Shown here piece by piece: positions 8,419 through 16,249 of a stretch of DNA of 64,000 nt (within the stretch, counting starts at the first letter, position 1; each line of letters starts with the position of its first letter). The translations under genes were made by a program, and so were the position numbers. The notes beneath the pieces were generated by a model, which ran no database searches, was not told the origin of the DNA, and saw only the letters and a list, made by a program, of their open reading frames with translations. Origin of the DNA: Ilyomonas limi (GTDB lineage Bacteria; Bacteroidota; Bacteroidia; Chitinophagales; Chitinophagaceae); NCBI RefSeq assembly GCF_005233845.1, contig NZ_SZQL01000005.1:1-64000 (forward strand). The letters run 5' to 3'.

Positions 8419-9453
8419 TTGAAAACATTACTTTTCTTATCCATCTTTTTATGTACAGGTGCTTTTATCTGTGTTTATTCCCAGCCTGCCTCCACAAACC
8501 CTTTATCACCGGCTGATCCCAACCTTACCCTCTTTGGCCGTGGTATGTATCCGGGTGATGATTCTACTTATACGATGATAAAAGCCTCTGGTTTCACAAC
8601 GGTTATCCTATCCAGCTTTTACATACATGCAGACGGTGATGTGTATTCGGGCGATGATAGCAAGAACCCCATCATTCACAATGGTGAATATGTTGGCAAT
8701 GCGACATGGCTGAAACGTGTAGCCTCTTTAAAACAGTCACCTACAACGGTAACACGCATCGAAATTTTATTGGAAGGCAGATGGTATAACCAACCACCTA
8801 ACACATATGATTTTATAAAAGATTGGACTGATACGACTACAAAAGGAGTACCTGCAACCATCACCACAGGAACCGGCACCAACAGTACTTTGTACAACAT
8901 AAGCAAGGTGCTGAAAGACAAGATAGGCGTAGATGCGGTTTGCATTGATGATGAATCGGTATATGACAGCCCGTCTATTATCCAATTTGGAGAGATGATT
9001 GGTAAACTCAATATGCACATGACCCTATGCCCGTTTACCCGTAAGCAATATTGGAAAGCTATTATTGACGGATCACAGCGTGGATTGGTAGATGCTGTTT
9101 ATTTACAATGTTACGATGGCGGAACTCGTAATACCCCTGCGCCATGGCACGATAGCTTGGCAACCAATATTCCCGTGTATCCCATATTTCTCTGCCGCGG
9201 AGCTTTTGATAAATGCGCTACCAACCATAATAGCAAAACGCCCGATGAGATAAAGTTGGAAATGGTACGGTTTAAGAAAGATTATCCTGCTATGAGCGGT
9301 GGTGCCATCTGGCAAATGGCTGACGTAAAAAACTATATAAAAATGGGGTGTTCTGCTAAAGAGCCAGCATCCGGCAATGCTACTTCTGTAAGCGAATATC
9401 TTAAACAGTTAAATACAAGTTTAAAGGAAGGCTTGCAGGGGATGAATAAATAG
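8419..9453 (+). CDS. secreted GH18-like TIM-barrel protein, substrate unknown
   Basis: The 344-aa product starts at a TTG (no suitable ATG). It has a signal peptide ending near VYSQPAS, so it is exported. The mature part looks like a (beta/alpha)8 barrel. It has a GH18-like strand GVDAVCIDDES with Asp177, Asp178 and Glu179, a second strand VDAVYLQCYDGG, and a late tryptophan strand GGAIWQM. In GH18 the catalytic motif is DxxDxDxE; here the second Asp is replaced by Cys, but the last Asp and the Glu remain. It could be a divergent glycosidase or a non-catalytic binder. It has no obvious operon partner and converges with the molybdoenzyme gene. Confidence 0.5.
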   Translation: MKTLLFLSIFLCTGAFICVYSQPASTNPLSPADPNLTLFGRGMYPGDDSTYTMIKASGFTTVILSSFYIHADGDVYSGDDSKNPIIHNGEYVGNATWLKRVASLKQSPTTVTRIEILLEGRWYNQPPNTYDFIKDWTDTTTKGVPATITTGTGTNSTLYNISKVLKDKIGVDAVCIDDESVYDSPSIIQFGEMIGKLNMHMTLCPFTRKQYWKAIIDGSQRGLVDAVYLQCYDGGTRNTPAPWHDSLATNIPVYPIFLCRGAFDKCATNHNSKTPDEIKLEMVRFKKDYPAMSGGAIWQMADVKNYIKMGCSAKEPASGNATSVSEYLKQLNTSLKEGLQGMNK

Positions 9454-9505
9454 ATTTTAGAAAGGGCAATCCTGTAAATAATGTTTAGTATATACGCCCT
9501 CACTT

Positions 9506-10198
9506 TTAACTGTATCTATCATTCCGCCAGGGGTAAGCAGTGTTTGAGTAACCTCTTTTTTCCCAAAAGCCCAATCGGTTTGCTGTCATAAATTCAATAC
9601 GGTTTATCCACTTCGCGCCTTTCCATGCATACAGTTGCGGTGTTATCATCCGCACTGGCCCACCATGCTCTTCGGGTAATGGCATTCCTTCTACGGTATG
9701 CGCCAGCAGTACATCCGGCTTCAATGCCTCCTCCAGCAATAGGTTGGCACTATAATCATCATAGCCATAACACATAATGTGCGTAGCCTGCTCCTTTGGC
9801 TGCACCAGTGCTGCCAGGTCCATCAGCCGTACCCCTTTCCAATTCATATTCAGTTTTGACCAGGTTGTTACACAATGAAAGTCGGAGGTGCCTGTTGTTT
9901 GTGGTAGTGCCATAAATTCCTCCCACGTTAGCACCAAGGGATTTTCCACCGCGCCATCAATGGTAAGTCGCCAGTCTTGTAATGGTACTTCAGGCTGCTC
10001 ACCCAGGTCCAGTACCGGCCACTTTGTTGTTACTACCTGCCCTACAGGTATAGCCGGCATACCATGGCGGTTAAGCGGTCCGCTGCCCAGTGGCTTATTA
10101 TCAGCTATAGAAGGCGTTAGCTTCATCTTCTCTTCAAAGCGGGATTTCAATTTCATACGGGCTTCTATCACCCGTTCTTTTTTGCCTTCGTTTTCCAT
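9506..10198 (-). CDS. sulfite-oxidase-fold molybdopterin oxidoreductase
   Basis: The 230-aa product has the sulfite oxidase/MsrP molybdopterin fold. It includes Cys109 in TSDFHCVTTWSK, the cysteine that ligates Mo, followed by NWKGVRLMDL, GYDDYSANL, LPEEHGGPVRMITPQLYAWKG and KWINRIEF. The open frame extends upstream to 10357, but that part looks non-coding, and MENEGKKERV at 10198 is the better start. There is no signal peptide or Tat motif, so this resembles the cytosolic YuiH-type sulfite-oxidase-like group rather than exported MsrP. No Moco biosynthesis genes are nearby; the substrate is unknown. Confidence 0.85.
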   Translation of the reverse strand: MENEGKKERVIEARMKLKSRFEEKMKLTPSIADNKPLGSGPLNRHGMPAIPVGQVVTTKWPVLDLGEQPEVPLQDWRLTIDGAVENPLVLTWEEFMALPQTTGTSDFHCVTTWSKLNMNWKGVRLMDLAALVQPKEQATHIMCYGYDDYSANLLLEEALKPDVLLAHTVEGMPLPEEHGGPVRMITPQLYAWKGAKWINRIEFMTANRLGFWEKRGYSNTAYPWRNDRYS

Positions 10199-10286
10199 AC
10201 ATTGAAAATACGCATTTGTTTTTTGCAACGAGTAGTATGTGCCTGAATGAATGCTTTTGCTCAACAGGTTTTGGTTATTAAGACAT

Positions 10287-10547
10287 ATGCAACACATGGA
10301 AGTAGGAAGATTAATAAATACCTTGAACCCACAAGTATTTAAAGCCTTACTTACCAAAATTGACGATACAAAACAAACGGCTGCACAAGACCTTTCTAAA
10401 ATCCCAGCATTATTTGTAACATTCTGCCGGACGAAAGACTTGGATCCAAATCATTTAATGTATATCCACAACAGAGAATTGGCTGTTATGTCTAAGCGGC
10501 TCTTTATTGCTGATATGATTGCTATGTATGATCCCCCTTTATATTGA
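10287..10547 (+). CDS. hypothetical protein (86 aa), possibly a fragment
   Basis: A plus-strand frame from ATG 10287 gives 86 aa with sensible composition (EVGRLINTLNPQVFKALLTK; LDPNHLMYIHNRELAVMS). The frame extends upstream to 10251 without support. I do not recognise the family. It is helical and charged, with no signal or membrane segment. The next 320 bp contain a further short open run (DHYSNVLRYRLREAITTA) in another frame, so this could be the intact front of a decayed gene. It is divergent from the molybdoenzyme gene. Confidence 0.4.
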   Translation: MQHMEVGRLINTLNPQVFKALLTKIDDTKQTAAQDLSKIPALFVTFCRTKDLDPNHLMYIHNRELAVMSKRLFIADMIAMYDPPLY

Positions 10548-10872
10548 TCACTACTCTAATGTGCTTCGTTATCGTTTAAGAGAAGCAATAACTACCGCAA
10601 TTGGCACTTCCGCACCTTGGTTTCTAAGGTTACTCAGGACTCAGGATTTGAATATCATAAATTAAAAGGCTTTGCAGCAGAGCTACAGCAAACAATTATG
10701 CTGCTGAAGATAAATTATGACTGCCTCTGCTATTTGCAGGCGGCAGCTTGAGATTGTTTATCAGATGATGAAGTGAGTAACATTACTTTTGCCGCCCAAA
10801 TGAAGGTACAGATTATAAAAGTAGCTTCTCGCCTGAGCATATCAACTCCTCAAGAGCATGAAGCCCTGTGCT
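10548..10872. other. gene-poor stretch, possible decayed coding sequence
   Basis: No intact gene. A 39-codon open run without a start begins near 10547 (HYSNVLRYRLREA...) and stops near 10665. Later sequence is coding-like in composition but interrupted. This may be a degraded extension of the gene before it; a random origin cannot be excluded. Confidence 0.35.
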
Positions 10873-11079
10873 TTACTCATGTTTATGCTTTTGCTTCTGC
10901 TTAAAAATCTTTCTTATCTCAATAAGTATAAAAGTTGACACTAAGGCAAATACGACAGGCATGGCCGATAAATAAAACAGGAGACTTTGAGCGATGAATT
11001 TCAGAAGATCAATATTGGTTCCTAAGCCAAATAAACATGCCAGGAAATAAAATGCCTCGCCACTCAGTTCAGATTCCAT
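10873..11079 (-). CDS. small membrane protein (68 aa)
   Basis: Minus-strand frame from ATG 11079. The product has two hydrophobic segments (about residues 7-20 and 33-54) and a strongly basic tail (RKIFKQKQKHKHE), as in small inner-membrane proteins with a positive cytoplasmic end. I do not recognise the family. Its start overlaps the end of the upstream 64-aa membrane gene by 16 nt, so the two are probably translated from one mRNA. Function unknown. Confidence 0.5.
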   Translation of the reverse strand: MESELSGEAFYFLACLFGLGTNIDLLKFIAQSLLFYLSAMPVVFALVSTFILIEIRKIFKQKQKHKHE

Positions 11080-11258
11080 TCAGAAAACCTACCAAACTTT
11101 CTATATGTGCCTTTGCGCTCTTGTGGCTTGTCTTTGTCCTCAACTGGTTTGGCTTTAAACGGCGCTCTGAACCGGATAAATAGAATATAAATGAATAAGA
11201 CGAGTATGCCAATAACAATAGCTACCGAATACACGATGTGCAGTGTGATGAATTTCAT
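11064..11258 (-). CDS. small single-pass membrane protein (64 aa)
   Basis: The frame is open from 11318, but ATG 11258 (MKFITLHIVYSVAIVIG) gives a clean N-terminal transmembrane helix of about 25 residues. A highly charged cytoplasmic tail follows (AKPVEDKDKPQERKGTYRKF). The layout is that of a single-pass anchor or a small subunit. No family is recognised. It overlaps the next gene (10873-11079) by 16 nt, which argues for a two-gene operon. Confidence 0.5.
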   Translation of the reverse strand: MKFITLHIVYSVAIVIGILVLFIYILFIRFRAPFKAKPVEDKDKPQERKGTYRKFGRFSEWNLN

Positions 11259-11318
11259 AGCAAGCGGGGATTTTAGATACTGATTCCTATGGGAATATGA
11301 CAATAAAAATGATGCCAA

Positions 11319-11673
11319 GTAGGAAGTCTTTTATAACACAAGCAAAGTAGGTACATGTTGGTGATCCCTTCCAATCACCCGTTGTACTCTCCGGTGAATG
11401 GACTTATAGGTAATGGAACGAGGAAATTTTAAAATCAAGGTATCGTTTCCGCGCTGTGGCTGGCGCAGCAGGTAATTAAAACTTTACAGCAATGCTTTAT
11501 CTTGTTTCATAGATACTTTATTTATCAAACTGATACATTAACTAAAATATGCCTGTCATAATAAACAAACAAACTTTAGACGCTTATCATTGAATTAGCC
11601 AACTATTCAGCCATCTGAGTAAGCTGTAAACAAAATAAGAGATTGAATATCAACCCCTTATTTTATGTTTATG
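11319..11673. other. intergenic region, no gene seen
   Basis: AT-rich, stops in all frames, no hairpin of note. It separates the small membrane-gene pair from tRNA-Arg. Confidence 0.5.
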
Positions 11674-11745
11674 TGGTCTTGTCAGGAATCGAACCTGAAT
11701 CAAAGGCTTCGGAGACCCTTATACTATCCATTGTACTACAAGACC
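11674..11745 (-). tRNA. tRNA-Arg (anticodon CCG)
   Basis: Read on the minus strand, the 72-nt sequence folds as a cloverleaf with acceptor stem GGTCTTG/CAAGACC and discriminator A. The anticodon loop CTCCGAA gives anticodon CCG, reading codon CGG. The T arm is CAGGT-TCGATTC-type. No CCA is encoded. A TAcaTTTG promoter box lies 6 nt upstream at 11752-11759. Confidence 0.93.
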
Positions 11746-11751
11746 GGGCTG

Positions 11752-11759
11752 CAAATGTA
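11752..11759 (-). promoter_or_regulatory. -7 box (TAcaTTTG) of tRNA-Arg
   Basis: On the minus strand, TACATTTG matches TAnnTTTG and sits 6 nt before the mature 5' end. The -33 region is weak. Confidence 0.55.
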
Positions 11760-11789
11760 ATTATAAACACATACGATAATAAATCCCTT

Positions 11790-12284
11790 TTAAAAAAGCA
11801 GCTTATTTTTCTCAATCAATACCGTAGCATACGCCATCACGCCTTCTTCACGACCTACAAAGCCCAAGCCTTCGGCAGTGGTGGCCTTTACCGAAATGGC
11901 ATCTTTTTCTACTTTCAAAATATGCGCTATTACTTCCTGCATTAGAGGTATATAGGGCTTTATTTTAGGCGCCTGCAGGCAAAGCATACAATCTATGTTA
12001 ATAACGGTGTAAACATGCTGTTCCAGCAACTCCATCGTGCGTTGCAGTAAAATTTTACTGTCAATATTTTTAAACTCCTGCGAGGTATCGGGGAAGTGGG
12101 TGCCAATATCGCCCAAACAGGCTGCGCCAAGCAGTGCATCGCATATAGCATGAAGCAATACATCGGCATCGCTGTGGCCCAAAGCGCCTTTGGTATGTGG
12201 TACTAATACACCGCCCAGCCACAAATCCCTGCCTTCCACCAGCCGGTGAAAATCCACACCTTGTCCTATTCTAAGATTACTCAT
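11790..12284 (-). CDS. ispF: IspF, 2-C-methyl-D-erythritol 2,4-cyclodiphosphate synthase
   Basis: IspF cyclises CDP-ME 2-phosphate to MEcPP with loss of CMP, in the non-mevalonate isoprenoid pathway. The 164-aa product has the Zn-binding GVDFHRL (Asp11, His13) and the long HSDADVLLHAICDALLGA motif. It also has the DIGTHFPDT loop and the C-terminal SVKATTAEGLGFVGREEG cofactor block. Length and motifs are complete. It follows porV on the same strand, but a strong terminator at 12297-12326 separates the two. Confidence 0.95.
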   Translation of the reverse strand: MSNLRIGQGVDFHRLVEGRDLWLGGVLVPHTKGALGHSDADVLLHAICDALLGAACLGDIGTHFPDTSQEFKNIDSKILLQRTMELLEQHVYTVINIDCMLCLQAPKIKPYIPLMQEVIAHILKVEKDAISVKATTAEGLGFVGREEGVMAYATVLIEKNKLLF

Positions 12285-12296
12285 AATACAGATGAA

Positions 12297-12326
12297 AAAA
12301 AGCGAAGGTAACTGCCTTCGCTTTTT
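12297..12326 (-). terminator. Rho-independent terminator after porV
   Basis: Stem AAAAGCGAAGG/CCTTCGCTTTT with a 6-nt loop and flanking A/T runs on both sides, so it could work in both directions. It lies between the 3' end of porV and the start of ispF. Confidence 0.8.
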
Positions 12327-12352
12327 GTTTTAATATTTTATGCAAAAGCACT

Positions 12353-13528
12353 TTATTGTCCGCCAAGCGTGCCGTTGGTTTCATTATCCAGGTCGAACAT
12401 TAAACTAAAGCGAAGCGTATTTGACAGTGGATTCTGCGTAGTGCCATTGCCACCCGATGGAACAAGATAAGAAAAATTAAACCCAAACACATTATACTTC
12501 AAACCTACGCCCAGCGTAAAGTATTTGCGGTTGCCCGATTCTTTTGTTTCCCAATAGTAACCGGCGCGTGCGGCAAACTGGTTGTTGTACCAAAACTCGG
12601 CGCCCAGTGATAGTGAATAGCTCTTATTATCAAACGACTTAAACCAGCTTTCAAATACGCCCGTGCTGCGGTAATCATCAATCTTTTGCTGGTTGGGTAT
12701 AGAGTCTGCCGGATCAGAACTTAATACCGGTGGAGCAGGTACTAATAAGTGGTTCAAATCGGCTGCTAAAGTTATCTTGCTGTCTTCATCAATAAGGCTG
12801 GTATAAGCTGCACCAATGGCTATATTGGCAGGTATAAAATCCTTTGCCTGTGCATTATTGGTATAACCAATTTTGGCACCAAGGTTAGTAATAGCCATAC
12901 CCCAGGTAAAGCCTTTGCCGTCTTCATCCAATCCACTGTGATACAAGCTAAGGTCGCCGGCTACGGAATTGCCGGCGCGGTAATCGGTACCACCAATAGC
13001 ACCGGAAGCCAGGCTGGAATTGATATAGCGCAAAGCCACACCGAGGCTAAGCCGGTCAGATAATTTGCGGGTATAGCCAAAATCCAGTCCAAACTCGCGG
13101 GGGCGTTGGCTGCCGAGCGAATTGCCGTTATAATCCGTAAATTCTATTTGGCCCAAATTAAAATATCGCAATCCAACATTAATAGCCTGTTCATCGTCTA
13201 TCTTGTAGTATCCCGCTAAGGAAGCAAGATACACATCCTGGGTTATTTTGCGCAGCCATGGCGTATAGGTGGCAGATATCTGGGTTCTGCTTTGGGCAAA
13301 GGGAATTTTTGCCAGATTGGAAAAACCAGAGTTGGCATCGGGCAACGTAGCAATACCAGCCTCGCCCATACCACCGGTGCGCGCATCGGGCGATACGCGC
13401 AAAAAAGGCACCGCCGTAGTTACAATGTTAATTGTACTGCCATCGCCTGTAGTTTGCGCGCGGGCACAAAAAAATCCAAAACATACCATAGCTGTAAAAG
13501 CAGCAGTAAGCAGTTGTTGTAGCTTCAT
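12353..13528 (-). CDS. porV: PorV, T9SS outer-membrane beta-barrel
   Basis: PorV (LptO) is an outer-membrane barrel of the type IX secretion system. It binds cargo leaving the SprA translocon and shuttles it to the attachment complex. The 391-aa product has a signal peptide (cleavage near CARAQTT), then the family opening TTAVPFLRVSPDARTGGMGE and AGIATLPDANSGFSNLAK. A FadL-like barrel of about 14 strands follows, ending with NTLRFSLMFDLDNE. SprA is encoded about 3 kb away on the other strand, which supports the assignment. Confidence 0.93.
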   Translation of the reverse strand: MKLQQLLTAAFTAMVCFGFFCARAQTTGDGSTINIVTTAVPFLRVSPDARTGGMGEAGIATLPDANSGFSNLAKIPFAQSRTQISATYTPWLRKITQDVYLASLAGYYKIDDEQAINVGLRYFNLGQIEFTDYNGNSLGSQRPREFGLDFGYTRKLSDRLSLGVALRYINSSLASGAIGGTDYRAGNSVAGDLSLYHSGLDEDGKGFTWGMAITNLGAKIGYTNNAQAKDFIPANIAIGAAYTSLIDEDSKITLAADLNHLLVPAPPVLSSDPADSIPNQQKIDDYRSTGVFESWFKSFDNKSYSLSLGAEFWYNNQFAARAGYYWETKESGNRKYFTLGVGLKYNVFGFNFSYLVPSGGNGTTQNPLSNTLRFSLMFDLDNETNGTLGGQ

Positions 13529-13972
13529 CAGAGTTTACTTTTTTAGATTGAAACAGTAGTGTGCTGCCAGTGGTGCATAGCAAAGTAAGCAACAAACAAT
13601 AAGCAGCAATGATACGGGTAGATATGTTTCGATAAAAAAAATTATAGTCAGTCAATAAACAGTGCAATCTATGCAGTAGCGCAAAGATGCTGTTTTTTTA
13701 CATTACTTATCCATTTTAATATAACGCTGATATATTAAAATATTTTATGCCGGTTAATAATAAATTTCCTGGTTGTATAAATTTTTTACTGTTCCAGCGG
13801 GCGCGGCACTTACCGATAGCAGCCTGCCGGATGGTTAAACACCCTCTGAGATAACGGTCAATTATTTTAAGTTTATACAGGAAATAGTGTAAAAAATTGA
13901 TTGCTATTTTAAATTATTTCAGATTCCGACGGGTAAGGATATCTGTAGAATATGGCTAATAAAGCTGTAGGG
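13529..13972. other. intergenic region upstream of porV
   Basis: No gene. AT-rich sequence that should hold the porV promoter; no good TAnnTTTG match was found on the minus strand. Confidence 0.45.
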
Positions 13973-14647
13973 TTAAACATTCCCCTGTAGAGGATAGGGG
14001 CTTTGAACATTTTCTTTCAACACTTTTATAAATGCCTCGCGGCTTATCATTCCTGCACCCAGACTTTCCAGGTGTTGCGTATAAACCTGGCAATCTATCA
14101 ATATCACCCCTTCTTTTATCAACTGTTGCACATAACTAATAAAAGCATATTTGCTGGCATTGCTTTGCAGGCTGAACATGCTTTCGCCAAAAAAAAGATT
14201 GCTGAGCCGTATGCCGTACAAGCCGCCTACGAGTTGTTCATCTTGCCATACTTCGGCGCTATGTGCAAAACCCTGATAATGCAAGGTGGTGTATGCTTCT
14301 ATTACATCCTCGTTTATCCATGTGCCACCTTGCCCGGGACGTTCTATGAGCATACATTGCTTAATGACTTGTTCAAAAGCTGTATTGATAGTAAAATGAA
14401 ATTTCTGTTGCTTCAGCAACTGCTTCATGCTCTTGCTGATACGAAGGTTATGGGGATATAAAACAAAGCGCGGGTCGGGGCTCCACCACAGCGGCACATC
14501 GCCATCATACCAGGGAAAAATACCTTGCCTGTAAGCGAGCAGTAAACGCGCTACTGAAAGGTCTCCGCCAATAGCAAGTAAGCCATCCTCCAAAGCATCG
14601 TTTACAGGTGGAAACCATATTCTGCTATCCAGTATGTGCAGCGGCAT
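13973..14647 (-). CDS. aat: Aat, leucyl/phenylalanyl-tRNA-protein transferase
   Basis: Aat attaches Leu or Phe from charged tRNA to proteins with N-terminal Arg or Lys, creating N-degrons. The 224-aa product has FPPVNDALEDGLLAIGGDLS, AYRQGIFPWY, LWWSPDPRFVL, GGTWINEDVIEAY, and the catalytic-domain LVGGLYGIRLSNLFFGESMF with a later DCQVYTQHLESLGA. ATG 14647 (MPLHILDSR) is preferred over a TTG one codon upstream. It sits 9 nt downstream of clpS, whose product delivers exactly these N-degrons to ClpAP-type proteases, so the pair forms a functional operon. Confidence 0.95.
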   Translation of the reverse strand: MPLHILDSRIWFPPVNDALEDGLLAIGGDLSVARLLLAYRQGIFPWYDGDVPLWWSPDPRFVLYPHNLRISKSMKQLLKQQKFHFTINTAFEQVIKQCMLIERPGQGGTWINEDVIEAYTTLHYQGFAHSAEVWQDEQLVGGLYGIRLSNLFFGESMFSLQSNASKYAFISYVQQLIKEGVILIDCQVYTQHLESLGAGMISREAFIKVLKENVQSPYPLQGNV

Positions 14648-14656
14648 CAAAAAAGG

Positions 14657-14962
14657 TTATTTTTCTACAACAGACTCTATGGTGGCCCCAATGCCACGAT
14701 CGGTTATCGCATCGCGCATAGGCTTTAGGGTATCGTAGTCGCCCTGCTTTACGGCGTATTTGCCTTTGGTATGAATAAGCATGGCGCACTGCTCTGCCTG
14801 CTCGGGCGAGTGGTGGCAGATTTCAATCAATGTTTCTATCACCCACTCAAAGGTATTCACCTCGTCATTCCATACAATCAGATGGTAAGGAAATTCGTGC
14901 ATGGTAAGCACGTCCACATCCTCCTCCTGCTGAGGTTTGAATCCTATGTTTACAACATTCAT
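14657..14962 (-). CDS. clpS: ClpS, N-degron adaptor for Clp protease
   Basis: ClpS binds N-terminal Leu, Phe, Tyr or Trp residues and hands the substrate to a ClpA/ClpC-type unfoldase. The 101-aa protein has the typical flexible N-tail, then PYHLIVWNDEVNTFEWVIE (binding-pocket region), HHSPEQAEQCAMLIHTKGK and the C-terminal GIGATIE. It lies just upstream of aat on the same strand. A TAatTTTG box ends 4 nt before the ATG, suggesting a nearly leaderless mRNA. Confidence 0.94.
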   Translation of the reverse strand: MNVVNIGFKPQQEEDVDVLTMHEFPYHLIVWNDEVNTFEWVIETLIEICHHSPEQAEQCAMLIHTKGKYAVKQGDYDTLKPMRDAITDRGIGATIESVVEK

Positions 14963-14966
14963 ACTG

Positions 14967-14974
14967 CAAAATTA
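14967..14974 (-). promoter_or_regulatory. -7 box (TAatTTTG) of clpS-aat
   Basis: On the minus strand, TAATTTTG matches the -7 consensus and ends 4 nt before the clpS ATG at 14962. Confidence 0.55.
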
Positions 14975-15021
14975 GGTTATGAAAATTTATATGAAAAAAG
15001 TGTGCTGGTATTTAAAAAAAA

Positions 15022-15052
15022 TTTGGACAAATAAAATGGGCGGTTATCTTTG
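15022..15052 (+). promoter_or_regulatory. promoter of tRNA-Val (TTTG-N19-TAtcTTTG)
   Basis: A -33 TTTG (15022-15025) and a -7 TATCTTTG (15045-15052) are separated by exactly 19 nt, a full match to the Bacteroidetes housekeeping promoter. The mature tRNA begins 17 nt downstream of the -7 box. Confidence 0.85.
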
Positions 15053-15069
15053 CACTCCCAATCACAAAA

Positions 15070-15144
15070 GGGAGCATAGCTCAGCTGGTTTAGAGCATCT
15101 GCCTTACAAGCAGAGGGTCCGCGGTTCGAACCCGTGTGCTCCCA
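15070..15144 (+). tRNA. tRNA-Val (anticodon TAC)
   Basis: The 75-nt cloverleaf has acceptor stem GGGAGCA/TGCTCCC with discriminator A and D arm AGCTCAGCTGGTTTAGAGC. The anticodon stem TCTGC/GCAGA has loop CTTACAA (anticodon TAC), and the T arm is CGGTTCGAACCCG. No CCA is encoded. It is flanked by a consensus promoter and a terminator, so it is its own transcription unit. Confidence 0.96.
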
Positions 15145-15145
15145 C

Positions 15146-15173
15146 AAAGACCCTGCATTTGCGGGGTCTTTTT
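15146..15173 (+). terminator. terminator after tRNA-Val
   Basis: Stem AAAGACCCTGC/GCGGGGTCTTT with loop ATTT, one G-T pair, then a T-rich tail. It begins 2 nt after the tRNA. Confidence 0.85.
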
Positions 15174-15598
15174 ATTTATATATACTCACTCAATATTCTT
15201 TATTCCAGTCTTAAAGACAAGTAGTACGTAGGGTACACAGGTGATGTGCTGAAAGAACGCTTACGGAAGCAAGATTCTAATTTATAAAGGATATACTTGT
15301 AATGCGCTGATTAAAAAGCTATTTATACGGAGAAGTATAAAGATAAAAGGCAGGTTATAAGAAAAAAGACAGCAGCTAAATCCTGGAAAAGCAGTAAAAA
15401 AATTGAATAATTGGCTGAATAAACGCCATCTTAACTATAACTATATTGGTTTGATTATGCAGGATTGAGATTTATACTTAATAATTAGAAGTATAATTAT
15501 CGCCCTGTTATTCTTAATACTTTTAAAACCAATTAGTACAACACTTAAAAGTAATCGCCGCTCCACCAAAATAAAATAGGCTGTTTATCATAAAACCA
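15174..15598. other. intergenic region upstream of ruvA
   Basis: AT-rich, with frequent stops in every frame. No gene is seen; short coding-like runs could be old debris. Confidence 0.45.
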
Positions 15599-15606
15599 TA
15601 ATTTTG
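15599..15606 (+). promoter_or_regulatory. -7 box (TAatTTTG) upstream of ruvA
   Basis: TAATTTTG matches TAnnTTTG and ends 14 nt before the ruvA ATG. No clear -33 element is seen, so the site is tentative. Confidence 0.45.
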
Positions 15607-15620
15607 AACCACTAAAGTTT

Positions 15621-16208
15621 ATGATTGCTTTTGTAAGAGGGAATTTTATTATTAAATCGCCGGCGCAGGTAATTGTAGATGTCAATGGCGTAGGCTACGA
15701 GCTACAAATCAGCCTGAATACCTACACCGCTATTGCCAACAGCAGCAGCGGCCAGTTGTCCACATATCTGCACATTACCGAAAATGCGCAAACGCTCTTT
15801 GGTTTTCATGATAACCGGGAAAAAGAGTTATTTCTGCAGCTCATCAGTGTTTCTGGCGTAGGTGCTTCTACGGCGCGCATGATGCTCTCGGGTATGAAGC
15901 CCGATGAAATAGTAAAAGCTATTGTGCAAGGCAATGTAAAGCAGTTGGAAAGCATAAAAGGGATTGGTAAGAAAACTGCCGAAAGGCTCATTGTAGAACT
16001 TAAGGATAAATTAAGCAAGGGAAGCACTGCAAATCTGGATGCTTTTGTACCGCAAAGCAATACTATCGAGGTTGATGCGTTAAATGCACTAACCTCACTT
16101 GGTATTGGCCGGCCGCTGGCAGAGGCAGCCTTAAAGAAAGCCCTGAAAAACGCAACATCCAATACCCCCTTGGAGGAATTAATAAGAATATCACTAAAAA
16201 ACATGTAA
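15621..16208 (+). CDS. ruvA: RuvA, Holliday junction-binding subunit
   Basis: RuvA binds four-way DNA junctions and recruits the RuvB motor for branch migration. The 195-aa product has the N-terminal OB fold (FVRGNFIIKSPAQVIVDVNG; VGYELQISLNTY) and two helix-hairpin-helix motifs (SVSGVGASTARMMLSG and IKGIGKKTAERLIVELKDK). A C-terminal RuvB-interacting domain of about 50 residues follows. It is complete in length. It lies directly upstream of sprA, an arrangement known in other Bacteroidetes genomes and likely co-transcribed (41-nt gap). Confidence 0.96.
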   Translation: MIAFVRGNFIIKSPAQVIVDVNGVGYELQISLNTYTAIANSSSGQLSTYLHITENAQTLFGFHDNREKELFLQLISVSGVGASTARMMLSGMKPDEIVKAIVQGNVKQLESIKGIGKKTAERLIVELKDKLSKGSTANLDAFVPQSNTIEVDALNALTSLGIGRPLAEAALKKALKNATSNTPLEELIRISLKNM

Positions 16209-16249
16209 GCTTATAAGGGAAAATTCTACTTCAACAGAGCTGACTGAAA

